In this document: piece by piece, positions 1 through 11,954 of the stretch
How the letters are laid out: each line of letters opens with the position of its first letter
Position numbering within the stretch: the stretch's first letter is position 1
Assembly: GCA_036924085.1 (NCBI GenBank)
Contig: JAVGWX010000007.1
Location: forward strand, 75,888,448 to 75,952,447
Direction of reading: 5' to 3'
Length of the DNA stretch: 64,000 bases
From: Ariolimax columbianus
Lineage: Eukaryota > Mollusca > Gastropoda > Stylommatophora > Arionidae
Program-made: the position numbers and the translations under genes
The notes under the pieces: generated by a model
What the model was told of the DNA's origin: nothing
Database searches by the model: none
The model's input: the letters and a program-made list of their open reading frames with translations, nothing else

Positions 1-1149
1 TTTGAATTGGGATGAATTAGGTGCCAAACTCTATAAGTGCCTCACTAATATGGTTTTAATGCTATGCAAACTCTTCGTAAGCTGCTATGCCATTAAGCCA
101 TTTGAACGTGTTAACGTGCAAATTCGTTGAAATGTGTATCAACACTGCTTTATTCCATGTCTGCGGTACAGTTCGTACTATTCAACCTGGAGATTAAACT
201 GACATTGCTAAATTAATCAGCATGCGCTGTTATGGGGACGTCTCTGATTATGGGTAATGCTTTCATCAACGGTGATTTATACCGTATGTTGCAACTTTCT
301 TGTGGTTTGCACTAGTGTAATATGTTCCGTAAGGACATTTGTAGCTTTGTTCCTGTAAGCATTTTGTCCCTCTGGTGACTGCAATTTATTGTTATATATG
401 ATTCTAGTTTCAATAGTTTGTTTCCTTCTTTTCCTATGTTGACACTTGTGGTTGTGTTTCTCTCCATGAGATGTTGAGACATATCATATAAATACCAGGA
501 TCCAAAACTTTGGCTGCAACCTCACAACTACACGAATTATTGTTGGTGTCAACTATACCACGGATTTCCTTCACATGGGCAGGGAATAATACTTCGACAA
601 GTCTAGCCGGCCAGGCATCATTGCAAGATTGGTCTTCATGCTCCATTTACGAATGCATCGCAACGAGGCTGGGTCAAACAGAGGCTCTCCCTGGAAACCC
701 AGCTGCGCCTAAATAGATCCCGTGTCATTACAATCCTATTATTCGACCCCGCGCGAGAGGAGGCTAAGCGTCTGATCATGCAAAACATACATATGGAACG
801 ATGTTAGACAGGATTAAACGAAATAAACTGATTAACACCCCCACTCCCCTCAACTTCACACATGCAGTTCTCCATGAAGAAAGGCTGTTTAATGGCAGTC
901 TGACGCGAGGTGTGGGAACAATGTTATCTTGTCACCTTCGTTATCACGCCTGTAATAGTCTGGGGTTCACTACGAGCAGAGACTTCTATTGACGCTCGAA
1001 TTGTGAAGAAAGCTACTGCAAAGGTAAAGGCCGCCGTCCATCGTATACAAAGATGGTATATTTTATTTTCCTAGCGCTATTTTTAGCAAGGATTACTCTT
1101 TATCCTCACTCTCTCGTCTCGTGCCGCCGACCCCAGTAGCAAGTCAAAG
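1..1149. other. No gene or repeat recognised
   Basis: Only short ORFs with unremarkable composition are present. No domain, splice-supported exon or repeat family could be assigned. Confidence 0.5.
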
Positions 1150-1310
1150 ACAAGACGACTAGGGGACGACTTCGAGATGCAGGAGACTCCGCATCAAGCA
1201 CCCGTGAAAAAGACGGTGGAGTCCGGAAAGCTACTGCAACATATCACTAAACGACATTTTCACGGCGTACACAAATGTAAACTTACTCATTGTGAGCATT
1301 CAACAACAAC
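1150..1310 (-). repeat. Family A dispersed element, terminal fragment
   Basis: The stretch with AAAGCTACTGCAAC, a GGCGTACACAAATGTAAAC block and CTCATTGTGAGCATTCAACAACAAC matches in order the minus-orientation family A copy at 41490-41605. It also matches the reverse complement of 21735-21830. The (AAC)n at the end corresponds to the GTT-rich terminus of other copies. Confidence 0.6.
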
Positions 1311-1792
1311 ATGGCGGTCGGTAGAGGTTCAATGTCTTCCACATGCGCAACTAAGGATGCTTAGAGTTCGCAGGCAAGACCTAGTCAATATCATCAGGGT
1401 CTCCTTACGAACGCCACTTCAGAGCATTTTCCTCAACGCTGATTCGACGCCATCTCCCTTTCTTTGGTCATATGGGCCGTCTATTTTAGGACATTCTGAA
1501 TCGACATCTTCTACACGTGTTCCTGAAAATCATAAGCGGGAAAATACTGCACCCCTCAGGCAGTCGCTCAACACCTGGCTTAGACATGTCACTTCCACTC
1601 CATCTTCCCCTGCATATTGCCGTTGTCGTTGCCGATCAGCGCAACGGGTTCTGGTTGCCTAGACGGACTACTTGACTTGACAGCAGCCAATGAATGACAG
1701 AACGGAAAGCAGCACACAGCAACGCGGTGAGAAAATCAGATGACTCGGAAGACAACTCAACGTACCGGAGAACAAATAGGGTTGGAATTAGA
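1311..1792. other. Unassigned spacer before the 39-bp satellite
   Basis: A 161-codon plus-strand ORF crosses this stretch, but it is built partly from the family A fragment and has no recognisable domain. The last bases (near 1783-1795) already resemble a diverged 39-bp unit. Confidence 0.45.
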
Positions 1793-4700
1793 AGACTCAA
1801 GTAGAACAACATTGTAGGGACTCGAAGGGGACGACTCAAGTAGAACAACATTGTAGGGACTCGAAGGGGACGACTCAAGTAGAACAACATTGTAGGGACT
1901 CGAAGGGGACGACTCAAGTAGAACAACATTGTAGGGACTCGAAGGGGACGACTCAAGTAGAACAACATTGTAGGGACTCGAAGGGGACGACTCAAGTAGA
2001 ACAACATTGTAGGGACTCGAAGGGGACGACTCAAGTAGAACAACATTGTAGGGACTCGAAGGGGACGACTCAAGTAGAACAACATTGTAGGGACTCGAAG
2101 GGGACGACTCAAGTAGAACAACATTGTAGGGACTCGAAGGGGACGACTCAAGTAGAACAACATTGTAGGGACTCGAAGGGGACGACTCAAGTAGAACAAC
2201 ATTGTAGGGACTCGAAGGGGACGACTCAAGTAGAACAACATTGTAGGGACTCGAAGGGGACGACTCAAGTAGAACAACATTGTAGGGACTCGAAGGGGAC
2301 GACTCAAGTAGAACAACATTGTAGGGACTCGAAGGGGACGACTCAAGTAGAATAACATTGTAGGGACTCGAAGGGGACGACTCAAGTAGAACAACATTGT
2401 AGGGACTCGAAGGGGACGACTCAAGTAGAACAACATTGTAGGGACTCGAAGGGGACGACTCAAGTAGAACAACATTGTAGGGACTCGAAGGGGACGACTC
2501 AAGTAGAACAACATTGTAGGGACTCGAAGGGGACGACTCAAGTAGAACAACATTGTAGGGACTCGAAGGGGACGACTCAAGTAGAACAACATTGTAGGGA
2601 CTCGAAGGGGACGACTCAAGTAGAACAACATTGTAGGGACTCGAAGGGGACGACTCAAGTAGAACAACATTGTAGGGACTCGAAGGGGACGACTCAAGTA
2701 GAACAACATTGTAGGGACTCGAAGGGGACGACTCAAGTAGAACAACATTGTAGGGACTCGAAGGGGACGACTCAAGTAGAACAACATTGTAGGGACTCGA
2801 AGGGGACGACTCAAGTAGAACAACATTGTAGGGACTCGAAGGGGACGACTCAAGTAGAACAACATTGTAGGGACTCGAAGGGGACGACTCAAGTAGAACA
2901 ACATTGTAGGGACTCGAAGGGGACGACTCAAGTAGAACAACATTGTAGGGACTCGAAGGGGACGACTCAAGTAGAACAACATTGTAGGGACTCGAAGGGG
3001 ACGACTCAAGTAGAACAACATTGTAGGGACTCGAAGGGGACGACTCAAGTAGAACAACATTGTAGGGACTCGAAGGGGACGACTCAAGTAGAACAACATT
3101 GTAGGGACTCGAAGGGGACGACTCAAGTAGAACAACATTGTAGGGACTCGAAGGGGACGACTCAAGTAGAACAACATTGTAGGGACTCGAAGGGGACGAC
3201 TCAAGTAGAACAACATTGTAGGGACTCGAAGGGGACGACTCAAGTAGAACAACATTGTAGGGACTCGAAGGGGACGACTCAAGTAGAACAACATTGTAGG
3301 GACTCGAAGGGGACGACTCAAGTAGAACAACATTGTAGGGACTCGAAGGGGACGACTCAAGTAGAACAACATTGTAGGGACTCGAAGGGGACGACTCAAG
3401 TAGAACAACATTGTAGGGACTCGAAGGGGACGACTCAAGTAGAACAACATTGTAGGGACTCGAAGGGGACGACTCAAGTAGAACAACATTGTAGGGACTC
3501 GAAGGGGACGACTCAAGTAGAACAACATTGTAGGGACTCGAAGGGGACGACTCAAGTAGAACAACATTGTAGGGACTCGAAGGGGACGACTCAAGTAGAA
3601 CAACATTGTAGGGACTCGAAGGGGACGACTCAAGTAGAACAACATTGTAGGGACTCGAAGGGGACGACTCAAGTAGAACAACATTGTAGGGACTCGAAGG
3701 GGACGACTCAAGTAGAACAACATTGTAGGGACTCGAAGGGGACGACTCAAGTAGAACAACATTGTAGGGACTCGAAGGGGACGACTCAAGTAGAACAACA
3801 TTGTAGGGACTCGAAGGGGACGACTCAAGTAGAACAACATTGTAGGGACTCGAAGGGGACGACTCAAGTAGAACAACATTGTAGGGACTCGAAGGGGACG
3901 ACTCAAGTAGAACAACATTGTAGGGACTCGAAGGGGACGACTCAAGTAGAACAACATTGTAGGGACTCGAAGGGGACGACTCAAGTAGAACAACATTGTA
4001 GGGACTCGAAGGGGACGACTCAAGTAGAACAACATTGTAGGGACTCGAAGGGGACGACTCAAGTAGAACAACATTGTAGGGACTCGAAGGGGACGACTCA
4101 AGTAGAACAACATTGTAGGGACTCGAAGGGGACGACTCAAGTAGAACAACATTGTAGGGACTCGAAGGGGACGACTCAAGTAGAACAACATTGTAGGGAC
4201 TCGAAGGGGACGACTCAAGTAGAACAACATTGTAGGGACTCGAAGGGGACGACTCAAGTAGAACAACATTGTAGGGACTCGAAGGGGACGACTCAAGTAG
4301 AACAACATTGTAGGGACTCGAAGGGGACGACTCAAGTAGAACAACATTGTAGGGACTCGAAGGGGACGACTCAAGTAGAACAACATTGTAGGGACTCGAA
4401 GGGGACGACTCAAGTAGAACAACATTGTAGGGACTCGAAGGGGACGACTCAAGTAGAATAACATTGTAGGGACTCGAAGGGGACGACTCAAGTAGAACAA
4501 CATTGTAGGGACTCGAAGGGGACGACTCAAGTAGAACAACATTGTAGGGACTCGAAGGGGACGACTCAAGTAGAACAACATTGTAGGGACTCGAAGGGGA
4601 CGACTCAAGTAGAACAACATTGTAGGGACTCGAAGGGGACGACTCAAGTAGAACAACATTGTAGGGACTCGAAGGGGACGACTCAAGTAGAACAACATTG

Positions 4701-5156
4701 TAGGGACTCGAAGGGGACGACTCAAGTAGAACAACATTGTAGGGACTCGAAGGGGACGACTCAAGTAGAACAACATTGTAGGGACTCGAAGGGGACGACT
4801 CAAGTAGAACAACATTGTAGGGACTCGAAGGGGACGACTCAAGTAGAACAACATTGTAGGGACTCGAAGGGGACGACTCAAGTAGAATAACATTGTAGGG
4901 ACTCGAAGGGGACGACTCAAGTAGAACAACATTGTAGGGACTCGAAGGGGACGACTCAAGTAGAACAACATTGTAGGGACTCGAAGGGGACGACTCAAGT
5001 AGAACAACATTGTAGGGACTCGAAGGGGACGACTCAAGTAGAACAACATTGTAGGGACTCGAAGGGGACGACTCAAGTAGAACAACATTGTAGGGACTCG
5101 AAGGGGACGACTCAAGTAGAACAACATTGTAGGGACTCGAAGAGGACGACTCAAGT
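1793..5156. repeat. 39-bp satellite, about 86 nearly identical units
   Basis: The unit (containing GACTCAAGTAGAACAACATT and GTAGGGACTCGAAGGGG) repeats head to tail every 39 bp with no indel seen. The only internal variants noticed are C-to-T changes at 2353, 4459 and 4888, exactly 54 and 11 periods apart. Because 39 is a multiple of three and the unit lacks stops in two minus-strand frames, two ORFs of over 1,100 codons arise automatically (13-residue repeats such as LLESSPSSPYNVV). Neither shows family features, so coding is not supported. Confidence 0.97.
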
Positions 5157-5335
5157 AGTACAACTGGAAAGGGGTTTGGAAGAGGAAAACTCAAGTAGAA
5201 CAACTGTGTAGGGGATTAGAAGGGAAGATTCAAGTAGAACAACTGTGTAGGGGATTGGAAGGGAAGACTCAGGTGTGTAACAACTGTGAAGAGGATCGGA
5301 AGGGGGAAGACTCAAGTAGAACATCTGTGTAGCAT
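5157..5335. repeat. Diverged flanking units of the 39-bp satellite
   Basis: Four or five units with substitutions and small indels (CAAGTAGAACAACTGTGTAGG and relatives, about 40 bp each) follow the homogeneous array. They look like older units that escaped homogenisation. Confidence 0.85.
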
Positions 5336-6622
5336 CAGTAAAAACAAAGTGTAAAACAGACCACATAAATGGCACATCACAAATAAAAATCCATCCACAC
5401 AACACCCATGCTTCCCACCTGCAGAAAACAGCGCTTCTCAGAACTGATAGAAAACATTCCAGCATTGAGATACAGAAGTGCCAGACATAAACAGTTTGAT
5501 GTGCCAGTAGTGTGTTAGCATGTAGAAAAACAGGACCCAATTAGCGGCTGCACCCATGTTCTGATAACATTTATTTGATTTAGCGAAACATTTTGAAACT
5601 CCAAGGTTTGGAAACAAACAAAGTGGCTGAAACAATGGCAAAAACAAACGGGCAGGTGCACGAGATGTTTGACAAGTAAATGTCCTACAGCAGTCACGAA
5701 TGCGCGGGAAGTGCTAGACATATCCGTGTATAAAGTCATCGCTTGTTTATATGTCAAGGTGGCCAGTTCCCTCTCCTGTATATTTGTTTGACAAGTGTTG
5801 AACATATACTTGTCTTTGTGTATATTTCTCGTATTTAGTGTATTTTATTGTGTGAGGGATACCAGAACAAGATTAGTTCCCGATTGTAATTGTTATTGCT
5901 TCTTCAATATTTCGTCCTGTTGCGTCGCCGGTGTGTACAGTATTCTGTTGAAGCTTAGAACAATAGCGAAGAGGATATTCGATATGTAGTTTGTTTACCA
6001 GGAACAAATGAAATTAAAAAGGACAATATATTCTGAAATAGATTTTCATATAGGACATTATGAAATAAAACATTTAAGATATAAACATTTATTACGAAAC
6101 AAAAATTAATGTCATTAAAATGATCACATAACACCACGTTGATGCAATGTATTTGGTCATTCTTTCCAGAGCTTTGTATTTTTGTTTCTTAATAGATAAG
6201 CTATCCACGTCAAATACTTCAAATTGTTATGACCTTCATTGACTCAACATTGAGTATATTTCGTTTCTTCGTTCACAAATCATTTATCATGAAGAAAATA
6301 AAACTCGAATTATTAGCAGAAACAGGAAATAATTATTCACATATTTTTAAACGGATGACATTTACAGGTCGATGTCGACATTATATTTCAATTGAAGAAG
6401 TAGGACATGTTTTCCTTTTTGATACCGAATGGTAATCCTATCTTTGTGTAACTGGAACTAGTTTAGAAAACGTTTAGTCCAAAATAAGGTGGAAACAGCC
6501 TGTGTAAGAACGGTTGAGAATCCGGACAAAAACAAGAACATTAGGACTTCAAGAAACAACTCAACAGTTCGCAACTTTTCGCACCAAAAGGGGACAAAAA
6601 AGTGACACACATCGGCCCAATT
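5336..6622. other. No gene recognised; AT-rich spacer
   Basis: Only short overlapping ORFs on both strands are present. Nothing matches a family, and no splice-supported exon is seen. Confidence 0.45.
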
Positions 6623-6800
6623 AATGTCACAACTGCCGGAGACGGATGTGTCGGACCGAAAGGTGCAAATATCGCAGTCAACTGTAATCAAGCGATACAA
6701 CGCATTCCGTTTTTCGGACTACATCCTGCTACTTGTAAGGCCTTGTTCAGGGCTTGGTAGTAGGAGACTGAGAAGGAACGCAGAAGAAGAAGAATGTCAC
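6623..6800 (+). mobile_element. Family B retroposon, 5'-truncated copy
   Basis: The stretch GGATGTGTCGGACCGAAAGG, then CAACGCATTCCGTTTTTCGG and TAGGAGACTGAGAAGGAACG with a CAGAAGAAGAAG tail, matches the 3' half of family B (full copy 23108-23470). AATGTCAC flanks it at 6623-6630 and 6793-6800, the expected target duplication. Confidence 0.8.
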
Positions 6801-7675
6801 CAACATTGCGACTTGATCGCCTGAAGTGACATTGATAGTGTAATCATGGCTTGCCTTACTAAACGCAAAATCGCCGGTAGTTACCTATTGGGGACAGGGT
6901 TGCCAAATGAAAATTGTAAAATAAGACTATCCAAAAGTCGAGACTATCCAAAAGACGAGACTATCCAAAAGCATGTGGTTTGCTATGACAGCACTTCCTT
7001 CGGGAAGTAGTGCTTTTTAAGCCATGCCCAAGAGTTCAGATCTAGATGCCTACAAATTGTATTACTCTCACGCTCTAATAGAATCGAGAAGACTTTGTCT
7101 GTGGTTGAAAGCAGTGAACCGATCGTCTAATAACGACATGTCGTTAGAGGTTGTTGTCTAAGTGTGAACTAACTCCTCTAGGATAAAATACTCTCTGGTC
7201 CATGGTATTGACATCCTCGCCATTCACATATTAAGAAACCTGCTGACGTTGGAGCGGGCTTCTGGATTGAAATGACAGCTCTGGAAACAAGATCCGTTAT
7301 TTAGAACACCAATAACAAACAGAAGAACTCGTTTGTTCGTTAATCGTCAGAAGAAGTAGATGAGAATCATCAAGACTGTACCATATAGTAGTAATCAATG
7401 TGCTCACTTAAAGGGTATCTTTTTCGATTGCACATAATTAAGACACTACACAGGCCATTAACAGTAGCTTGGTTCTCGGAACAAACGGAATAAATCCTCT
7501 GTTACCTTCTTTGCATGTCGTAAATGGTGACTAAAGAGAGTTGTGCATGGGGCTGGTATCCTCGTGTCAAAACCATTACTATGAAACAGCTCTGCTAAAG
7601 GTCTGGAATCGGGCTCTCCTAAAAACTGGCTAGTGTAAGTAAAATATAGTGTTGAATAGACCTCATTATCATTAT
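6801..7675. other. No gene; short tandem repeat and a family D copy
   Basis: ACTATCCAAAAG repeats three or four times near 6925-6975. Bases about 7490-7600 resemble family D (GTTACCTTCTTTGCATGTCGTAAATGGTGACTAAAG...GGGGCTGGTATCC). No coding evidence. Confidence 0.45.
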
Positions 7676-10600
7676 CAGGGTAGTCAATCCGGAGACTGGT
7701 GTTGAAGTCTTCTGATCATGTCTCGCCACTGTCTTCTGTTAGTCAGTCTGGAGACTGGTGTTGAAGTCTTCTCATCATGTCACGCCACTGTCTTTTGTTA
7801 GTCAGTCTGGAGACTGGTGTTGAAGTCTTCTGATCATGTCACCCCACTGTCTTCTGTTAGTCAGTCTGGAGACTGGTGTTGAAGTCTTCTGATCATGTCA
7901 CGCCACTGTCTTTTGTTAGTCAGTCTGGAGACTGGTGTTGAAGTCTTCTGATCATGTCACGCCACTGTCTTTTGTTAGTCAGTCTGGAGACTGGTGTTAA
8001 AGTCTTCTGATCATGTCACGCCACTGTCTTCTGTTAGTCAGTCTGGAGACTGGTGTTGAAGTCTTCTGATCATGTCACGCCACTGTCTTTTGTTAGTCAG
8101 TCTGGAGACTGGTGTTGAAGTCTTCTGATCATGTCACGCCACTGTCTTCTGTTAGTCAGTCTGGACACTGGTGTTGAAGTCTTCTGATCATGTCTCGCCA
8201 CTGTCTTCTGTTAGTCAGTCTGGAGACTGGTGTTGAAGTCTTCTGATCATGTCTCGCCACTGTCTTCTGTTAGTCAGTCTGGAGACTGGTGTTGAAGTCT
8301 TCTGATCATGTCACGCCACTGTCTTCTGTTAGTCAGTCTGGACACTGGTGTTGAAGTCTTCTGATCATGCCTCGCCACTGTCTTCTGTTAGTCAGTCTGG
8401 ACACTGGTGTTGAAGTCTTCTGATCATGTCTCGCCACTGTCTTCTGTTAGTCAGTCTGGAGACTGGTGTTGAAGTCTTCTGATCATGTCACGCCACTGTC
8501 TTCTGTTAGTCAGTCTGGACACTGGTGTTGAAGTCTTCTGATCATGTCTCGCCACTGCCTTCTGTTAGTCAGTCTGGAGACTGGTGTTGAAGTCTTCTGA
8601 TCATGTCTCGCCACTGTCTTCTGTTAGTCAGTCTGGAGACTGATGTTGAAGTCTTCTGATCATGTCTCGCCACTGTTTTCTGTTAGTCAGTCTGGAGACT
8701 GGTGTTGAAGTCTTCTGATCATGTCTCGCCACTGTCTTCTGTTAGTCAGTCTGGAGACATGTTGAAGTCTTCTGATTATGTCTCACCACTGTTTTCTGTT
8801 AGTCAGTCTGGACACTGGTGTTGAAGTCTTCTGATCATGTCACGCCACTGTCTTCTGTTAGTCAGTCTGGAGACTGGTGTTGAAGTCTTCTGATCATGTC
8901 TCGCCACTGTCTTCTGTTAGTCAGTCTGGAGACTGGTGTTGAAGTCTTCTGATCATGTCTCGCCACTGTCTTCTGTTAGTCAGTCTGGAGACTGGTGTTG
9001 AAGTCTTCTGATCATGTCTCGCCACTGTCTTCTGTTACTCAGTCTAGAGACTGGTGTTGAAGTCTTCTGATCATGTCACGCCACTGTCTTCTGTTAGTCA
9101 GTCTGGAGACTGGTGTTGAAGTCTTCTGATCATGTCACGCCACTGTCTTCTGTTAGTCAGTCTGGAGACTGGTGTTGAAGTCTTCTGATCATGTCTCGCC
9201 ACTGTCTTCTGTTAGTTAGTCTGGAGACTGGTGTTGAAGTCTTCTGATCATGTCTCGCCACTGTCTTCTGTTAGTCAGTCTGGAGACTGGTGTTGAAGTC
9301 TTCTGATCATGTCTCGCCACTGTCTTCTGTTAGTCAGTCTGGAGACTGGTGTTGAAGTATTCTGATCATGTCACGCCACTGTCTTCTGTTAGTCAGTCTG
9401 GACACTGGTGTTGAAGTCTTCTGATCATGTCTCGCCACTGTCTTCTGTTAGTCAGTCTGGAGACTGGTGTTGAAGTCTTCTGATCATGTCTCGCCACTGT
9501 CTTCTGTTAGTCAGTCTGGAGACTGATGTTGAAGTCTTCTGATCATGTCTCGCCACTGTTTTTCTGTTAGTCAGTCTGGAGACTGGTGTTGAAGTCTTCT
9601 GATCATGTCTCGCCACTGTCTTCTGTTAGTCAGTCTGGAGACATGTTGAAGTCTTCTGATTATGTCTCGCCACTGTCTTCTGTTAGTCAGTCTGGACACT
9701 GGTGTTGAAGTCTTCTGATCATGTCTCGCCACTGTCTTCTGTTAGTCAGTCTGGAGACTGGTGTTGAAGTCTTCTCATCATGTCACGCCACTGTCTTCTG
9801 TTAGTCAGTCTGGAGACTGGTGTTGAAGTCTTCTGATCATGTCTCGCCACTGTCTTCTGTTAGTTAGTCTGGAGACTGGTGTTGAAGTCTTCTGATCATG
9901 TCTCGCCACTGTCTTCTGTTAGTCAGTCTGGAGACTGGTGTTGAAGTCTTCTGATCATGTCTCGCCACTGTCTTCTGTTAGTCAGTCTGGAGACTGGTGT
10001 TGAAGTATTCTGATCATGTCACGCCACTGTCTTCTGTTAGTCAGTCTGGACACTGGTGTTGAAGTCTTCTGATCATGTCTCGCCACTGTCTTCTGTTAGT
10101 CAGTCTGGAGACTGGTGTTGAAGTCTTCTGATCATGTCTCGCCACTGTCTTCTGTTAGTCAGTCTGGAGACTGATGTTGAAGTCTTCTGATCATGTCTCG
10201 CCACTGTTTTTCTGTTAGTCAGTCTGGAGACTGGTGTTGAAGTCTTCTGATCATGTCTCGCCACTGTCTTCTGTTAGTCAGTCTGGAGACATGTTGAAGT
10301 CTTCTGATTATGTCTCGCCACTGTCTTCTGTTAGTCAGTCTGGACACTGGTGTTGAAGTCTTCTGATCATGTCTCGCCACTGTCTTCTGTTAGTCAGTCT
10401 GGAGACTGGTGTTGAAGTCTTCTCATCATGTCACGCCACTGTCTTCTGTTAGTCAGTCTGGAGACTGGTGTTGAAGTCTTCTGATCATGTCTCGCCACTG
10501 TCTTCTGTTAGTCAGTCTGGAGACTGGTGTTGAAGTCTTCTGATCATGTCTCGCCACTGTCTTCTGTTAGTCAGTCTGGAGACTGGTGTTGAAGTCTTCT

Positions 10601-10985
10601 GATCATGTCTCGCCACTGTCTTCTGTTAGTCAGTCTAGAGACTGGTGTTGAAGTCTTCTGATCATGTCACGCCACTGTGTTCTGTTAGTCAGTCTGGAGA
10701 CTGGTGTTGAAGTCTTCTGATCATGTCACGCCACTGTCTTCTGTTAGTCAGTCTGGAGACTGGTGTTGAAGTCTTCTTATCATGTCACGCCACTGTCTTC
10801 TGTTAGTCAGTCTGGAGACTGGTGTTGAAGTCTTCTGATCATGTCTCGCCACTGTCTTCTGTTAGTTAGTCTGGAGACTGGTGTTGAAGTCTTCTGATCA
10901 TGTCACGCCACTGTCTTCTGTTAGTCAGTCTGGAGACTGGTGTTGAAGTCTTCTGATCATGTCACGCCACTGTCTTCTGTTCCTA
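7676..10985. repeat. 59-bp satellite, about 56 units, derived from a LINE 3' end
   Basis: The unit contains GTCAGTCTGGAGACTGGTGT, TGAAGTCTTCTGATCATGTC and ACGCCACTGTCTTCTGTTA. Units vary at a few positions (GACACTGG/GAGACTGG, GTCTCGCC/GTCACGCC, AGACATGTTG deletions). On the minus strand the unit reads NRRQWRDMIRRLQHQSPD followed by a stop. That is the C-terminus of the reverse-transcriptase ORF of the LINE fragment directly abutting the array at 10985. Confidence 0.95.
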
Positions 10986-11810
10986 GAAAATGTGTTCAGC
11001 TCAGTATAAGTCCGCATCCCAATATTCTTGCAAGCCTGTGTGATGTCATTGTTTCTTGGACGCCCCCTTCTTCTTTTTCCATGAATTTTTCTTTCTAGTA
11101 TTTTCAAAAAGAGGCTTCTATGTCTCATGTTATGACCAGACCTTGACAGTCTACCTTTTTTTTTTAACTCGTTATTAGTTGTCTATTTGACTCTATATCT
11201 TCAAGCACTTATTCATTTGACCTTTTTGTCTATCCAGCTCGCTTTTTGCCTCCTTTGATATCACCACATCTCAAAAGCTTTTAATATGTTTTCGTCCTTC
11301 TTGTATTAGAATCCATGTTTCAGAACCGTACAATGCTATGCGCCAGATATGTGCAGTGACTATTCTTTTCCTCAGCTAAATATTGATATTTTTTGTGGTT
11401 AGAAGTTTTTGTTTCTCACTGAATGTCTTTTCTGTTATTGTGATCCCGATTATAATTTCAACCTCACAGCGGGCATGCTCTGCAATAATTTGTACCAACT
11501 ATGTAAACCTGTCCACGTGTTCTATGATCTATCCCTTGATGCTGACATATTATCTTTAGGATTATTTGGCTATTACCATCAATTGTGTTACTAGCATTTA
11601 TTTTCATACCAAATGTCTCGCCTGTGTTGTTGATCCTGGTGATTAGTTTTTTTTTTTTTTGATTTCTCTGTAACTTTTATGATGGCTTGATCTTCCTCAA
11701 ATTTACCTTGACATTTCTGTTGCAATTGTTGGTGACCTATTCTGTCATCAACTCCAAAATGCAGATTAAGTAGGTTTGGAGATAAGAGACATCACTTTCT
11801 CACTCGATTC
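10925..11810 (-). pseudogene. LINE reverse transcriptase C-terminal fossil (endonuclease-RT/RTE-like)
   Basis: Minus-strand reading from about 11330 leftwards gives decayed pieces of the RT thumb and connection (an AFEMWWYQRR block near 11280-11240). An open stretch follows, with LKILERKIHGKRRRGRPRNN and ending NRRQWRDMIRRLQHQSPD. The KRRRGRPR segment before the C-terminus is typical of endonuclease-RT LINE ORFs. Reading frames are broken upstream. The last units continue into the 59-bp satellite. Confidence 0.75.
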
Positions 11811-11954
11811 TGAGTTTCTTATTTCTTCGGCTTATGCTTCAATAAATTACTTGAATCGGGCTTTCCTAAAAGATGGTTATGGTAAATCAGATGCAGTTTT
11901 AGATCGACCTATGCTTTAGTTATGTCTTAACTGTTTATCGTTCTTATTGTCTGG

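Noticed and set aside
1636..5203. Two minus-strand ORFs of over 1,100 codons
   Set aside because: They are 39-bp satellite repeats read in two frames. The period is divisible by three and the unit has no stop, so open frames are automatic. There is no domain and no unique protein-like sequence.
7676..10985. CRISPR-like regular repeats
   Set aside because: Units are contiguous direct repeats without unique spacers, in a eukaryotic context with no cas genes.
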